Below, piece after piece: positions 22,765-33,649 of a stretch of DNA of 64,000 nt. The position numbers and the translations under genes were made by a program. The DNA comes from Zygnema cylindricum (Eukaryota; Streptophyta; Zygnematophyceae; Zygnematales; Zygnemataceae): the NCBI GenBank assembly GCA_037447655.1, contig JBBHKE010002445.1, positions 62,001 through 126,000 on the forward strand, in the 5' to 3' direction. The stretch's first letter is position 1. The number at the start of each line of letters is the position of its first letter. The notes beneath the pieces are model-generated. The model did no database searches, was not told where the DNA came from, and saw only the letters and a list, made by a program, of their open reading frames with translations.

Positions 22765-24005
22765 TCCATAACGCTGATTTAGGTATACACGATCCGCCGT
22801 CATAACATATACGTTAAAAAAGGTAGAAGTACAAATTCAGATAATCCGTACGACGTTGCGTCCTTCCAGTGTAAAAATCCATAATTCTATTTTTGGTTTT
22901 CTGATATACAATCATTATGGCGTTCATAATTATACACTAAAATAGTTACGAGTAAAAACCGTCGCAACGTACGGGTTTATGTACCTTCATTTAAGTTCAT
23001 TCATAATTCTAATAAGCGTTTGTTTCGCGCGCGGTGAAAATGATTACAGTAAAAAAGGTGAGAGAACAACATAGGACGAAACGTACATTGTCACGCCATA
23101 CATTCGAATCCATGATTCGGGTTGTAAAACGCAGTTACGTTATGACGCTACGTAACCGTACAATTTTAATATGTTCATCAAATTCAGTTTTGTATTGTGT
23201 AATGAACGAAACTATAACGAAAGATATTATATGTTGACGTTTCGTTTCACATAACTTACATTGAATTCAGTGATTGATTTTTTTTTTCTTGTCGTTCGCG
23301 GAGAGAACGAACGTTGTATGACGTTAAATAAGGACCCTTAACCTTAATAAGGTGCCCGGTGGGTTGTTTTATTATAATTCATGCATTGTAATTTTGGGAC
23401 ATAAGTCTAATAAGGATTTGTTTACTTAGATCAAACGTCAAACAAACATCTTATTAGTATCACTGTTAATTCTAATTGAATGTAAAACAGAGAAAAACCA
23501 CTTATTAGGATACATGTTAATTCTAATTGGAGGTAATACACCGACAAAAGCTAATTAACCGCCGTCAAAAGTGTATCATTGGTTGTTGCCGAAAACACGT
23601 GGCATGTTTAATATCGACATATTTATAAAGTTGGTCGGATTTTGTAGATGGTGTTGGAAAAACCGTTTGTCAATGTTACGACGCTCGCAATTNNNNNNNN
23701 NNCCAGTTGACAGCTATTTTAAACAGCAATTTCGGTAGGTAGTATGTTTGTAAAGGCGCATCCTCCGAATTCTATACATATTCCACGTGCTGTTATTCAC
23801 CACGTTTAAGCGTTTCAAACGCAAACGGGGGGCGCAAAAACACTTATGATTGTAACCATTGCCAAAATTTTCTTATTGAATCACCCGTTCCCGTAAGTTA
23901 TGTAGTAAAAAAAAAATGTTTAATGAAATACTCGATTGAAATGTTTATTTTTACACAACTTTTCTTCATTAATTATAAGTGAAGAATTAAATTTGAGATC
24001 TCACT
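22765..24005. other. Spacer with assembly gap
   Basis: No recognisable gene or bounded element. Ten Ns at 23693-23702 mark a scaffold gap. AT-rich words such as TGTTAATTCTAATTG recur around 23465-23530. The 67-codon ORF at 23034-23237 has no features. Confidence 0.6.
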
Positions 24006-24039
24006 TCTCTCTCTCTCTCTCTCTCTCTCTCAGTGGTAC

Positions 24040-24193
24040 CGACGCGAGCATTGTTGTCTATAGATGTTGTTTTGTCAATTTTGGTGTCTTTCTAACTTGA
24101 GAGTCAGCCATGGTGACTCTCTCTCTCTCTCTCTCTCTCTCTTCACTCTAGAGTTTAAATTAAGAAGTGAATATTAATTACTTCTTTTCAACA
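24040..24193 (-). mobile_element. Copia LTR fragment
   Basis: The right part (AGCCATGG...AATTACTTCTTTTCAACA) matches the terminal part of the Copia LTRs at 28327 and 33649, whose minus-strand start is TGTTGAAAAGAGGTAATTAATAG. The left part is lost in CT microsatellite (24007-24031 and 24118-24141). Immediately right of it begins duplicated segment D. Confidence 0.6.
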
Positions 24194-26580
24194 CATTTTT
24201 ATTTGTAAAGTTAGCTCATAAAGTAATTTGTAAAAAAAAAATGATGTATTGAATGCCCTTGCCCACTAAGTTATTCTTTTAAAACCGTTACCAATGTTAG
24301 TATTCACAAAAACGCGGGGGGCAAACGCAAACTTTGCGAATTTGCACCACTTATTGTCGTGCACCTTATACATATCTTAAGCCTCCTACGCGGAAATGTT
24401 TGTATGATGGATGGCTTTAACGACAAATTTTATCGACAGTTGACCTTCCCTTACCACAGTTTAATATTAACGACATTTGTAAATGGTCTAATTAAAGACA
24501 ATTATACATTTTTCAAATGAAATCATAGCGAATGGCAAAACGTCATTGCAATAGTCTTTCTACGACCTTATACAGTGTTGTAACTATTTACCATCACATA
24601 TAATAAACTCATTATGTTTTGTTGTTTTTTTCTTGATGAAAAGTAGTGGAAATTGTTTGATATGCACTAAGGTGTATATGTTTCATGTCACATGCAATTG
24701 GCATGATGAAAGTTTACTCACATTGTACAACTGTCAACTACCTCGTCTCCTTCCTCTCTACCAAGGATCTCTAAATTAAGTAACAATTTGGCTTTTACCG
24801 TGTTGGTAGGTTTATTTCGCTACCAAATAATAAAAGATGAACACAACTTTTGACACAATGGTAGCCATAACCAAGTAACCCGTAATTAGAAGAGATGGCT
24901 TGTACTTTTTCCGCACCACAAGACTTTACATTTGTATATGGTTTCAAACAGGGGCTTGAGTGGCTAATCCAAAAAATGCAAACTTTAAAACTTTCGAACC
25001 GAACTAGACAGATTTAAACAATTCATGAATCATACAAACTAAGCTATCGAAAACTTTAAATCGGTCTGAAAGTGTTGATATTTGTGTATTTTCTAGGTCT
25101 ATATTAGGAAAGGAAAAAAGGCAGAGGTAGTATGCCTCTAACTCCCCTCTCCAAGCCCCCACACTTGTTGTAGTCACTAATGGCTAGATAGGGAGATACA
25201 ACCATGGCTGCCTAGGCCCTTTAGAAGACAAGGGGGTAAATAAGGTAGATTTACCAAAAAGGTACTTGATGGACCCAGGAATTGATCTTGGTACCTACCG
25301 TCCGTCAAGACACCCGTAGCCGTCAGCTTTGCCCGTTAAGTCTAGAACTAGTGCTAAGGTACATAGGGTTTGATAGTTATTTAAATAGTTACAAGTAGAG
25401 AGTTCCATTTAACTAGATTAAGGGTTTATAGGGCATACAAACAATTGTACTTTAAGTACCGGAAAAAGCAAATGGTACAAACATTTGTTTCGACAGTCTG
25501 TATTAAATGACGATATAAATCGAACGGCGGTGGTTAGCGCCGGCTTCGCGGAAAGGACCATTTGGCGCTTTGCAGACGTCGCCACTTCGGATGACACGTG
25601 GCAGCATCATACGTGTTTACGGAATCTCCGGAACGGAAGACAACAAATTTGAATGTGACAAATGTCGCATTATGGCTGTGTCGTACAATGTCCGTACAAA
25701 AAGTACTCAAACACTTGTACTTTCTTGTGCGGTACTGTCTTGTGATTGGTCATTGTTTTAATACTAGGGGGTTTAGAGAGGGGTTTAGGACTTATAATAT
25801 TTTGGGTAGGTAGTAGCCTCTCCCAGAGAGCATCTTGTATAAAAAGCTAACTTTGGCCAGCCATAACTATTAACTCAACTGACAAATTTTAGTGATTCTT
25901 TTTGCTGCGGACTCAAGGGAGTCTAGGCTACACAAAGGTGTAGTCGGTGAGAGTGTTTGCCTACCATGGTGGCTGCATTTCTAAGGGAAAGTCAAAGTGG
26001 GGAATGTTATCCAAAATTCATATTCCAACTTTGCATTATGTGGTGGAACTGAGCACACAAAAAGTCTTATTTCACAAGGGTGGAGCTCTAATGGGGTTTT
26101 GACTGTCATAGGGTCAATCATTTGGGTTTATATAAAATTGGATTCGGCACTATCTAGATTAGCTTCTTTGGATCTGCGAATTCTGTGTGGCAATGGAGCC
26201 CATAGAATTTCAGAAAGGGCATTGTACGAAATCGTGCATTAACATATTATAAAATCATATGAAAAAAATGGGATAAAAATGTTAACTTAAACTTACTTTT
26301 GCCCTTTTTTGGTTAATATCATTATCGAATCGCACACCGAAATCTTGTGAATATGTCTCTATGTCGATATTATATTGTTGTACAAATTCCACACATGGCG
26401 ATATTGTTGGCATATCGTTACAATACGCGATATTATTTCCGTGTCCATTTCTCCAAAGGTAGCCCGTACGGTATCCCTTCGCGCTGAGATCGACGGTGGT
26501 CCTTTCAATAGCGACTCTCGTAGATTTACTCAAAGGTTGGACGTGTATGGATTTACCGTATTGTCCACCCTCTCGGACTT
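24190..26580. repeat. Duplicated repeat segment D (copy of 16148-18790)
   Basis: Matches segment C from ACACATTTTTATTTGTAAAG to CCACCCTCTCGGACTTA. Differences are substitutions, small gaps, and the solo LTR inserted at 25073. Contains no supported gene. Confidence 0.8.
25073..26212 (+). mobile_element. Solo Copia LTR
   Basis: 1140-base LTR starting TGTTGATATTTGTGTATTTTC and ending CATAGAATTTCA, flanked by a perfect 5-base duplication GAAAG (25068-25072 and 26213-26217). The paralogous empty site near 17180 reads TCGGTATGAAAGGGC with a single GAAAG. It shares the LTR core (TTTTCTAGGTCT, AGCCTCTCCCAGAGAGC, GACTCAAGGGAGTC) with the other Copia LTRs. It carries an antisense tRNA-like segment near 25285-25350. 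Confidence 0.93.
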
Positions 26581-27060
26581 AGGGTACTTTCGCATGTGCT
26601 AAAGTTACAATTATTTTCTGTCGTTTTCCTCCATAACTTAGAAAAAAACGAGAAAATTTGCGGCCGTACCAAAAAAACGGAATTACCACCGTACAAGTTG
26701 CGCTACCGTGAAACTTTATATTTATTGTAGTTTGTTGTTTTTTTTTCGATGCATTTTGTCGTCTAACGCGTTTCGACACATTTTCACGTTCTTCTAGCTC
26801 ATCTTCAAACTTTATATAAATTAAACTGGCGAGGTGATTTTAAGTAAAGTTCCAGGATGCGAGCGAATAGACAGACGTTGTCGCACGTGTCGGAAGTTTT
26901 TTGCAATTCTCGTGCGCGGAGTACCTAAAAAAAAACCAACTGCACGTTTACAGCTTGTACGTACCGTTTTCCGTGCGATGTTTTTCCGTATAGAGGCCGT
27001 GGAGGGGTCTCGACCCACCGACGCCATTTCGCAAAAGCAAAGTCCATGAAAGCTCCTCTC
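26581..27060. repeat. Dispersed repeat (copy near 47030-47450)
   Basis: From CTTTCGCATGTGCTAAAGTTACA through TTCCTCCATAACTTAGAAAAAAACGAG to a TTTTCCGTACAAGG-like end, this matches 47030-47450 at moderate similarity. No inverted ends or coding potential identified. Confidence 0.65.
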
Positions 27061-27437
27061 TCTTTCTCTCGCTCCCACTACCCGCCTCTATCTCACAATT
27101 CTTGCAGTGAAAAACGTCAATAATGGTATCAGATGAAAGATCTCTAAAAACATTTTTTTTATTATTATCTTTGGGCATATTTTGATGGCAACTACAGTGA
27201 GTAAGGACAAAAAAACACAATCAAGAAACCATGGCGGAAAGATTTAGATTTGTGAGTCATATTTTGAGCGTGACGTCAAAATGTCGCAAAAACCCTTAAC
27301 ATCTACAATGTCACAACCCACAAGTACACTGTGAATCGCTATTAGCGTTCATGACTCTAATTGAAGTACCCTGTTTTTTTCGGCAAATTCTCAAATATAA
27401 TTAATGATTCTAAATGTTTATAAACGTTATTTGAGGT

Positions 27438-28327
27438 TGAAATTCTGTGGTCTCCATTGACCCACAGAATGAGCAGCCTATGTAAAGCCTCTAGGATAAT
27501 ATTTGCCCCTTCTACTTTCCCGCTGAATAAGCGCCGCCCAGGCACACAAATATTCAGACCACTCTCACCCTTGTGAGGACAAGACTCCCCTGAGTCAAAC
27601 GCAAAAAGAATCACTGAATTTGCTCACCCGAGCAGTAAGTTATGGCTGGTCAAAGATGACCTTTATAGTTACAAGCTCTCTTAGAGAGAGAAGTACCTAA
27701 ATATTACTAAGTCTCGGTCTGCCTACTCACGACTACCTACTATTAAACCCTAGTCCAATAGGAACACTATAAAGTACAAGAAGGTACAATGGGCGATGTA
27801 CTTATTGTACAACTATTGTACGACAAGGTCTACAAGGTGACACCTGTCATATCGGAAGCCATGGTTCCTCCTCCCATCTTCTCCGGTATCAAATAATGTG
27901 GCGCCACGTGGCACCGCGTGACGCTATATCCGTATGCCGCCAAAAAGCTCACTTCGCGTGGCGGCTATAATGCCGGCCGTCCGATCAAAACATATTTTAC
28001 ACGGTTCAGATTCGCGTACATGCAGAAATTGCTCCTTTTGGTTAGTCTGCTGTTAATTAGCTGTTTCGTTAATGTTTATATATTTATGAAACCCGTCACG
28101 TGTATCGTTTCGTAACGCCTTAATGGTTAATGCGTTAGGCTACAAAGAATCTAGAGGTCACGGGTTCAAACCTAGACCTAGGCATCATTTTAGCCAAAAT
28201 ACCCTTAATTGCAAAAACTGCCACTTTCTAAATATGGCGGCAGCCATGGCGCGCCTTTGATCCTTACTCTCTTTCTTTAAAACAAAACTAAATAGGGAAG
28301 TGAACTATTAATTACCTCTTTTCAACA
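27438..28327 (-). repeat. Copia-1 3' LTR
   Basis: Minus-strand start TGTTGAAAAGAGG at 28327 and end CACAGAATTTCA at 27438. It contains a plus-strand tRNA-like segment at about 28112-28185. The short ORF at 27918-28115 is repeated in the other LTR and is probably not a gene. Confidence 0.95.
28112..28185 (+). other. tRNA-like segment, antisense in Copia-1 LTR
   Basis: A-box-like TAATGGTTAATGCG (28121-28134) and B-box-like GGGTTCAAACC (28162-28172) at tRNA-like spacing. A clean cloverleaf cannot be closed, so it is not a functional tRNA. The same segment is in the 5' LTR at about 33434-33507. Comparable antisense segments occur in the other Copia LTRs here. Confidence 0.5.
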
Positions 28328-28340
28328 CTCCCCTTAATTC

Positions 28341-31300
28341 CTAGTCACTTTTCAATTTTAATCCACAGTTTTCTCTGCAATAAATCAACTTAGGGGAAGG
28401 CACTGCTTTTGTCATCATGTCTGCAATCATTTCTCTATCAGTTTTATGAACCAGTTTAATAATTTTATTTTCTACCTTCTCTCTCACAAAGCTTAGTCTA
28501 ATATCCATATGCTTAGCTTTGAAGTGATGTTTCGGATTAGCTGCAATCGAGATAGCAGCTTGATTATCACAAAAAACATTTTGAGTTCCAAACTTCATGA
28601 ACCCAAGTTCTTCAAGAAGAGATTTAACCCACATTAATTCTTTGGTGGCAGCACAAGAAGCCATGTATTCAGCCTCCATAGTGGACTGAGCAACTACTTT
28701 TTGTTGCTTGCTACTCCAACAACATGCACCGGATCCAATTTGCAACACATATCCAGTCGTACACCTCCTTAAAGGCACATCTCCATAACTGGCATCACTC
28801 CAAGTGGTGATATCAGTGTGCTCCCCTCCCAAATGCAACCATAACTCCCTTGTCCCCACCAGATACCTCATCACCCTTTTGGCAGCCTCCCAATCTCTCT
28901 TTCTTGGTTCATTTAGATTTCTACTAAGGACACCTACAGCTGCAGCTATATCCGGACGGGTACAGTTCATAAAATAAATTAAACTGCCTACAATCTGCCG
29001 ATAAGGGATATTTTCCATAAATTTTCTTTCTATCTCGTCCATCTCATCATTAATGATGAATATTCCTCCCTCTTCACTCCCCTCACTCACTTTCTTCAAA
29101 TCCATGGGAGTAGTACATCCGTTTGCTTTCTCCATTTGAAATTTTTCTAGCATATTACCGATTGCTTCTTTTTGAGTGAGTCTTATAATTCTATTCCCTC
29201 TATCTCTCTCCATCTGAATTCCCAAAATGTACTTTGCTTCTCCAAGATCTTTCATATCAAAACTGCTTCTAAGATCCCGTTTTAGTTTGTTAATTTTATC
29301 TAAAGACTTGCTTAAGACCAACAAATCATCAACATAAATAGCAATAAATATCACTCCATTCTCATCCTCAAATAAATATATAGAGTGATCTGAACTAATT
29401 CTGATATACCCCAAACCGGTCAGAAATTCGTCGAGCTTTATATTCCACTGTCGCGGGGCTTGCTTAAGCCCATAGAGTGATTTTATCAGTTTGCAAACTT
29501 TGTTTTCTTCCCCACTTTCCACGAATCCTTCCGGTTGCCTCATGTAAATTTCTTCTTCCAACTCTCCGTGCAAAAAGGCAGTTTTAATATCCATCTGGTG
29601 GATTTCCATATCCTCCGCTGCGGCTATACTTAAAAGGATTCTAACAGAAGGAAATCTGACTACAGGTGCAAAGGTTTCTTCGTAGTCTATCCCCTCTTTT
29701 TGTGTATAACCTTTTGCAACTAACCTAGCTTTGTACCTCTCAATGGTATTATCCGGGTTTAATTTAAGTTTAAACACCCACTTACATCCGATCGGTTTTC
29801 GGTCCGGTGGACAATCTACCAACTCCCATGTATTGGCTTCCATGATAGAGGCCATTTCTTCATTTATAGCTGTGATCCACCGGCTACTTTCTGGAGTGTT
29901 TATGGCCTCTAAGTATGTTTGAGGTTCATCTGGGTGAGACATCTTTGTGAGTTGGTTATTTACTTGTCTTTCTTGAAGTCGTTTACTACTTCTTCTTCCC
30001 CCTTGAAAATCGGACGCCGGTATGGAAGGCATCCTTGGGTTTCGTTTTGGGAGATTTTCAGCTTCCCTATCTTCCAATTCCGGTGTCTCATCAAATTCCT
30101 CATCGGTTTCCACTTCGTATTGTGGCGTTGCCTCGGATGTTGTCCTTTCCTCCTTCTCCTTTGTTAAATCTGCAGATTTTTCTTTTTCTCCCTCTTCCTT
30201 CTCTTCATTTTCAAAGTCAAAGTCAGAAAATTGATCCGTTTCAAATCTGATTTTGACTTCCTTATTATATTTGAATGGATCAATGGACTTCTCTTCATTC
30301 ATCACCACTATGTGTTTTACCAAAATTATATCTCTCTTTTTCAAGTCATACACTCGGTATCCTTTTGTGCACTCATCATATCCTACAAGATATCCTGGTT
30401 TCCCTCTTCCCTCTAACTTCCATTTAGTCTTATCGGAATCCAAACTGTAGACTTGACTTCCGAACACTCTCAAACTAGACAAATCAGGCTTTCTTCCTGT
30501 CCACCTCTCATACGGAGTTTCCTCCTTATTTGCTGAAGTTAGGACTCTATTTTTGATGAAATTAGCATAGTTCATAGACTCAGCCCAAAACTGCAGCCCT
30601 ATCCTCTTATCACTTAACATACTTCTAGACATATCTCCTAAAGTTCTATTAACTCTTTCTGCTACTCCGTTTTGTTCCGGATTATAGGGAACAGTTTTCT
30701 CATGATGAATTCCTTCTTCTTTAAGATATTCTTCAAAATCCCTTGAGGTGTATTCTTTCCCATTATCACTTCTTATCTCTTTTATTGAGGTTTCATGTAG
30801 CTTTTCACTCCATACTTTATACTCTTTGAAACATCTTAATACCTCTGACTTATGTCTGAGAAAGTATACCTTCGTGTATCTAGACCAATCATCTGTGATA
30901 GTTAACATCCATCTCTTCCCCCCATGTGAAGCATACCTAGCAGGTCCCCAAACATCAGTGTGAACTAGATCTAATACTTTCTCTCTCCTAAATGTGGTTG
31001 CCTTTGGAAATGGAAGTCTATGAATCTTCCCTTGGGCACATCCACTACAATCATCAAAGGTCTCATCATCTTCAAAAGTAATACCCTCCACTATTCCCTT
31101 TTTCTTCATTTTCTTTAATCTATCTAGATGCACATGTCCCAACCTTTTATGCCAAAGCATCATCTCACTTGCACACGAGTAGAGAACACTTTTTTCATTG
31201 CAAAGAACAATTCTGAACATTCCTTGACTGCCCTTCTCAGCTATGAAATAAACCTCATTATCAAAGCTTGCTGTGAAGATTCCTTTCCTAGTTCCTGTTT

Positions 31301-31860
31301 CAAACTCCTTTTCATCTAGGACAGCTGTTGAGACTAGGTTCTTGCTAAGTTGTGGAATGTAAAGAACGTCTGAGAGTGTTACAATTGAGGCCTTTCCATC
31401 AACTAGAACCTTCAAGTCAACAGTTCCAACAAGACTTGTGGTTTCTACTCTACCATCTCCGTACTCTATCTCAACTGTTGGGATCTTTCTCAGTTTAGTG
31501 AACCACCGCTTATCTTTGCACATATGCATTGAAGCCCCTGAGTCTATGATCCACCCATCCTCGGGTGGATCCCTCTTACCTCCGAAAGCACACTTTTGTC
31601 TCCGTGGAATATCGACATGCTTTTCAGTGTTTTTCGGATTAAGGAGAAGCTCCTCAAGCTCCTCTTCAGGTTCAGTTTTTTCTTCCACTTCCTCATCAAG
31701 AACTTGAGTCAGGAAAGCCTTTTTCTTTCCTCCGTCCTTTGAGGTTCCTTGACCATCTTTCAGTCGAAGATCTGCAAGTCTGACACAATCTGCCATGTAG
31801 TGTCCCGGTTTCTTGCAGAAGTGACATAATCCTCCTCGAGAAGTTCCTCTCCCCTGTCTA
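28341..31860 (-). CDS. pol: Copia-1 pol: protease, integrase, reverse transcriptase, RNase H
   Basis: Open for about 1150 codons from 31796, and in the same frame back through the gag zinc knuckle to about 31860. In order: aspartic protease with DSGASMH (about residue 85 from the Met at 31796); GAG-pre-integrase HHCC zinc region (WHKRLGHVH, CSGCAQGK); integrase core with HTDVWGP, RSDNGKEY and NPEQNGVAE; an acidic linker; reverse transcriptase with AFLHGELEEEIYM and catalytic YVDDLLVL (about residue 820); RNase H with WSDASYGD, EAEYMA and DNQAA. It makes the enzymes that mature the particle, copy its RNA and insert the cDNA. No internal stop is seen. The stop lies about 13 bases before the 3' LTR. 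Confidence 0.95.
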
Positions 31861-32779
31861 TCAAATCTGCCACCCCTCCTTGTCCTCTTCCACCAAAGTT
31901 TCGATAGGGATCTTTCCCTCTCTCCTCATCACGCTTCCGCCAATCAGCTCCTGCAGACAATGCTTGAACACTTGGACTCCCTCTCCTAAGCTCTATGGTG
32001 ATTTCTTTCACTAAAATCATTCCCACTGTGTCATCCCAATTCCAATTGCTATCTCCTATGTCCTGCAATCGGTTAATGATATTCTCATACTCTTCAGGTA
32101 GTTTTATTATTAGTGTGTTCACTCTTTGTCTCTCAGACCATGAGTTACCTGCACTCTCTAACTCTCCAAACAATGCTCCTAAATCATTGCAATAATTATC
32201 CATACTTCCTCCCTTATAAGTATAAGCTGCAATCTTATTTTCTGCCAACTGTTGCTGCTGCAATGATCCACTCTTATATTTGTTAACTAGTGATATCCAA
32301 ATCTGAGATGAAGATTTGACATGCATAAGGGGAATGGCAATGCCCTTTGCTACACTTTTAAGAATTAAGAGCTTAGCAACCTTGTCTTTGTAGTTCCACT
32401 TTTCATACTCCGATCTTTCGGTCTGAACCCTTGTCACCGTTTTTGGTGGTGCTGCTGCCGGTATCGCCTTCGGCAATGGTGTCACTTGAGTTGCAACTCC
32501 TCCCTTTTCTCCTTCCATGACAATCTCCTCTCCTTCCTCATCTTCATCCTCGGTGATGGTGGCAGCTGTTTTACCAACTGTAGAGGCGGAGGTGCCAGAA
32601 AAACGTGTCCCTCCAAACCCAGGTGGAGGTGGGCATCGAATTTGTCCAGACACTATGCCCCATAGATGCTTCTCAAATAGTTCTCCCTCCATCATCATTT
32701 CCCAATAAAGAAAGTCTGATCCATCAAATATGGGCACCCTAGAGGGTGGGCCCATAACCTGAAATTCTGTGGTCTCCAT
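31760..32779 (-). CDS. gag: Copia-1 gag (frame shifted near its end)
   Basis: Frame of 339 codons beginning with an ATG at 32777-32779, inside the 5' LTR. It reads through the primer-binding site as QVMGPPSRVPIF. Capsid-like region with YWEMMMEGELFEKHLW, SSQIWISLVNKY, QQQQLAENK and VNTLIIKLPEEYENI, as in plant Copia gag (UBN2 type). The expected nucleocapsid zinc knuckle CHFCKKPGHYMADC is at 31785-31826 but in the pol frame. The frames separate at the G-run near 31870-31885, where one G appears to be missing. Copia elements usually use a single gag-pol frame, so this is probably a one-base mutation or sequence error. Confidence 0.92.
   Translation of the reverse strand: METTEFQVMGPPSRVPIFDGSDFLYWEMMMEGELFEKHLWGIVSGQIRCPPPPGFGGTRFSGTSASTVGKTAATITEDEDEEGEEIVMEGEKGGVATQVTPLPKAIPAAAPPKTVTRVQTERSEYEKWNYKDKVAKLLILKSVAKGIAIPLMHVKSSSQIWISLVNKYKSGSLQQQQLAENKIAAYTYKGGSMDNYCNDLGALFGELESAGNSWSERQRVNTLIIKLPEEYENIINRLQDIGDSNWNWDDTVGMILVKEITIELRRGSPSVQALSAGADWRKRDEERGKDPYRNFGGRGQGGVADLIDRGEELLEEDYVTSARNRDTTWQIVSDLQIFD
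32745..32759 (-). promoter_or_regulatory. Copia-1 primer-binding site, initiator tRNA-Met anticodon arm
   Basis: GGTTATGGGCCCACC directly follows the 5' LTR end TTTCA. It is the reverse complement of the anticodon arm of plant initiator tRNA-Met (GGTGGGCCCATAACC), not of the tRNA 3' end. That points to priming by a tRNA half-molecule, as known for Drosophila copia and yeast Ty5. Confidence 0.85.
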
Positions 32780-33649
32780 TGACCCACAGAATGAGCAGCC
32801 TATGTAAAGCCTCTAGGATAATATTTGCCCCTTCTACTTTCCCGCTGAATAAGCGCCGCCCAGGCACACAAATATTCAGACCACTCTCACCCTTGTGAGG
32901 ACAAGACTCCCCTGAGTCAAACGCAAAAAGAATCACTGAATTTGCTCACCCGAGCAGTAAGTTATGGCTGGTCAAAGATGACCTTTATAGTTACAAGCTC
33001 TCTTAGAGAGAGAAGTACCTAAATATTACTAAGTCTCGGTCTGCCTACTCACGACTACCTACTATTAAACCCTAGTCCAATAGGAACACTATAAAGTACA
33101 AGAAGGTACAATGGGCGATGTACTTATTGTACAACTATTGTACGACAAGGTCTACAAGGTGACACCTGTCATATCGGAAGCCATGGTTCCTCCTCCCATC
33201 TTCTCCGGTATCAAATAATGTGGCGCCACGTGGCACCGCGTGACGCTATATCCGTATGCCGCCAAAAAGCTCACTTCGCGTGGCGGCTATAATGCCGGCC
33301 GTCCGATCAAAACATATTTTACACGGTTCAGATTCGCGTACATGCAGAAATTGCTCCTTTTGGTTAGTCTGCTGTTAATTAGCTGTTTCGTTAATGTTTA
33401 TATATTTATGAAACCCGTCACGTGTATCGTTTCGTAACGCCTTAATGGTTAATGCGTTAGGCTACAAAGAATCTAGAGGTCACGGGTTCAAACCTGACCT
33501 AGGCATCATTTTAGCCAAAATACCCTTAACTGCAAAAACTGCCACTTTCTAAATATGGCGGCAGCCATGGCGCGCCTTTGATCCTTACTCTCTTTCTTTA
33601 AAACAAAACTAAATAGGGAAGTTAACTATTAATTACCTCTTTTCAACAG
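32760..33649 (-). repeat. Copia-1 5' LTR
   Basis: 890 bases, TG...CA, almost identical to 27438-28327. Its last 20 bases (minus strand) contain the gag start codon. The tRNA-like plus-strand segment lies at about 33434-33507. Confidence 0.95.

Larger units (their letters stand above)
21868..22790. mobile_element. CACCG-family MITE carrying two nested elements, right end not found
   Basis: Left end CACCTTGAATCGTTATTAGCG after TA, closely matching the element at 35322-35517. The interior is interrupted by the Mutator-like MITE at 21917-22222 and the hAT MITE at 22297-22756. I could not find a clean matching right end, so the boundary is approximate. Confidence 0.5.
27438..33649 (-). mobile_element. 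Copia LTR retrotransposon, young, nearly intact (Copia-1)
   Basis: Element of 6.2 kb in minus orientation with 890-base LTRs and a perfect 5-base target duplication GAGGT (27433-27437 and 33650-33654). I see only about four differences between the LTRs (a one-base gap near 28174, a C/T, one extra A in an A-run, and a G/T), so the insertion is recent. The polypurine tract AATTAAGGGGAG abuts the 3' LTR, and the primer-binding site abuts the 5' LTR. Gag and pol are open except for one frameshift. Domain order protease, integrase, reverse transcriptase, RNase H defines Copia. Confidence 0.96.

Noticed and set aside
27918-28115. 65-codon ORF present identically in both Copia-1 LTRs
   Set aside because: Its repetition follows from LTR identity; no signal or domain beyond a hydrophobic stretch.
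28112-28185. Possible functional tRNA gene in the Copia-1 LTR
   Set aside because: A and B boxes are recognisable but the acceptor and anticodon stems do not close and there is no terminal T-run.
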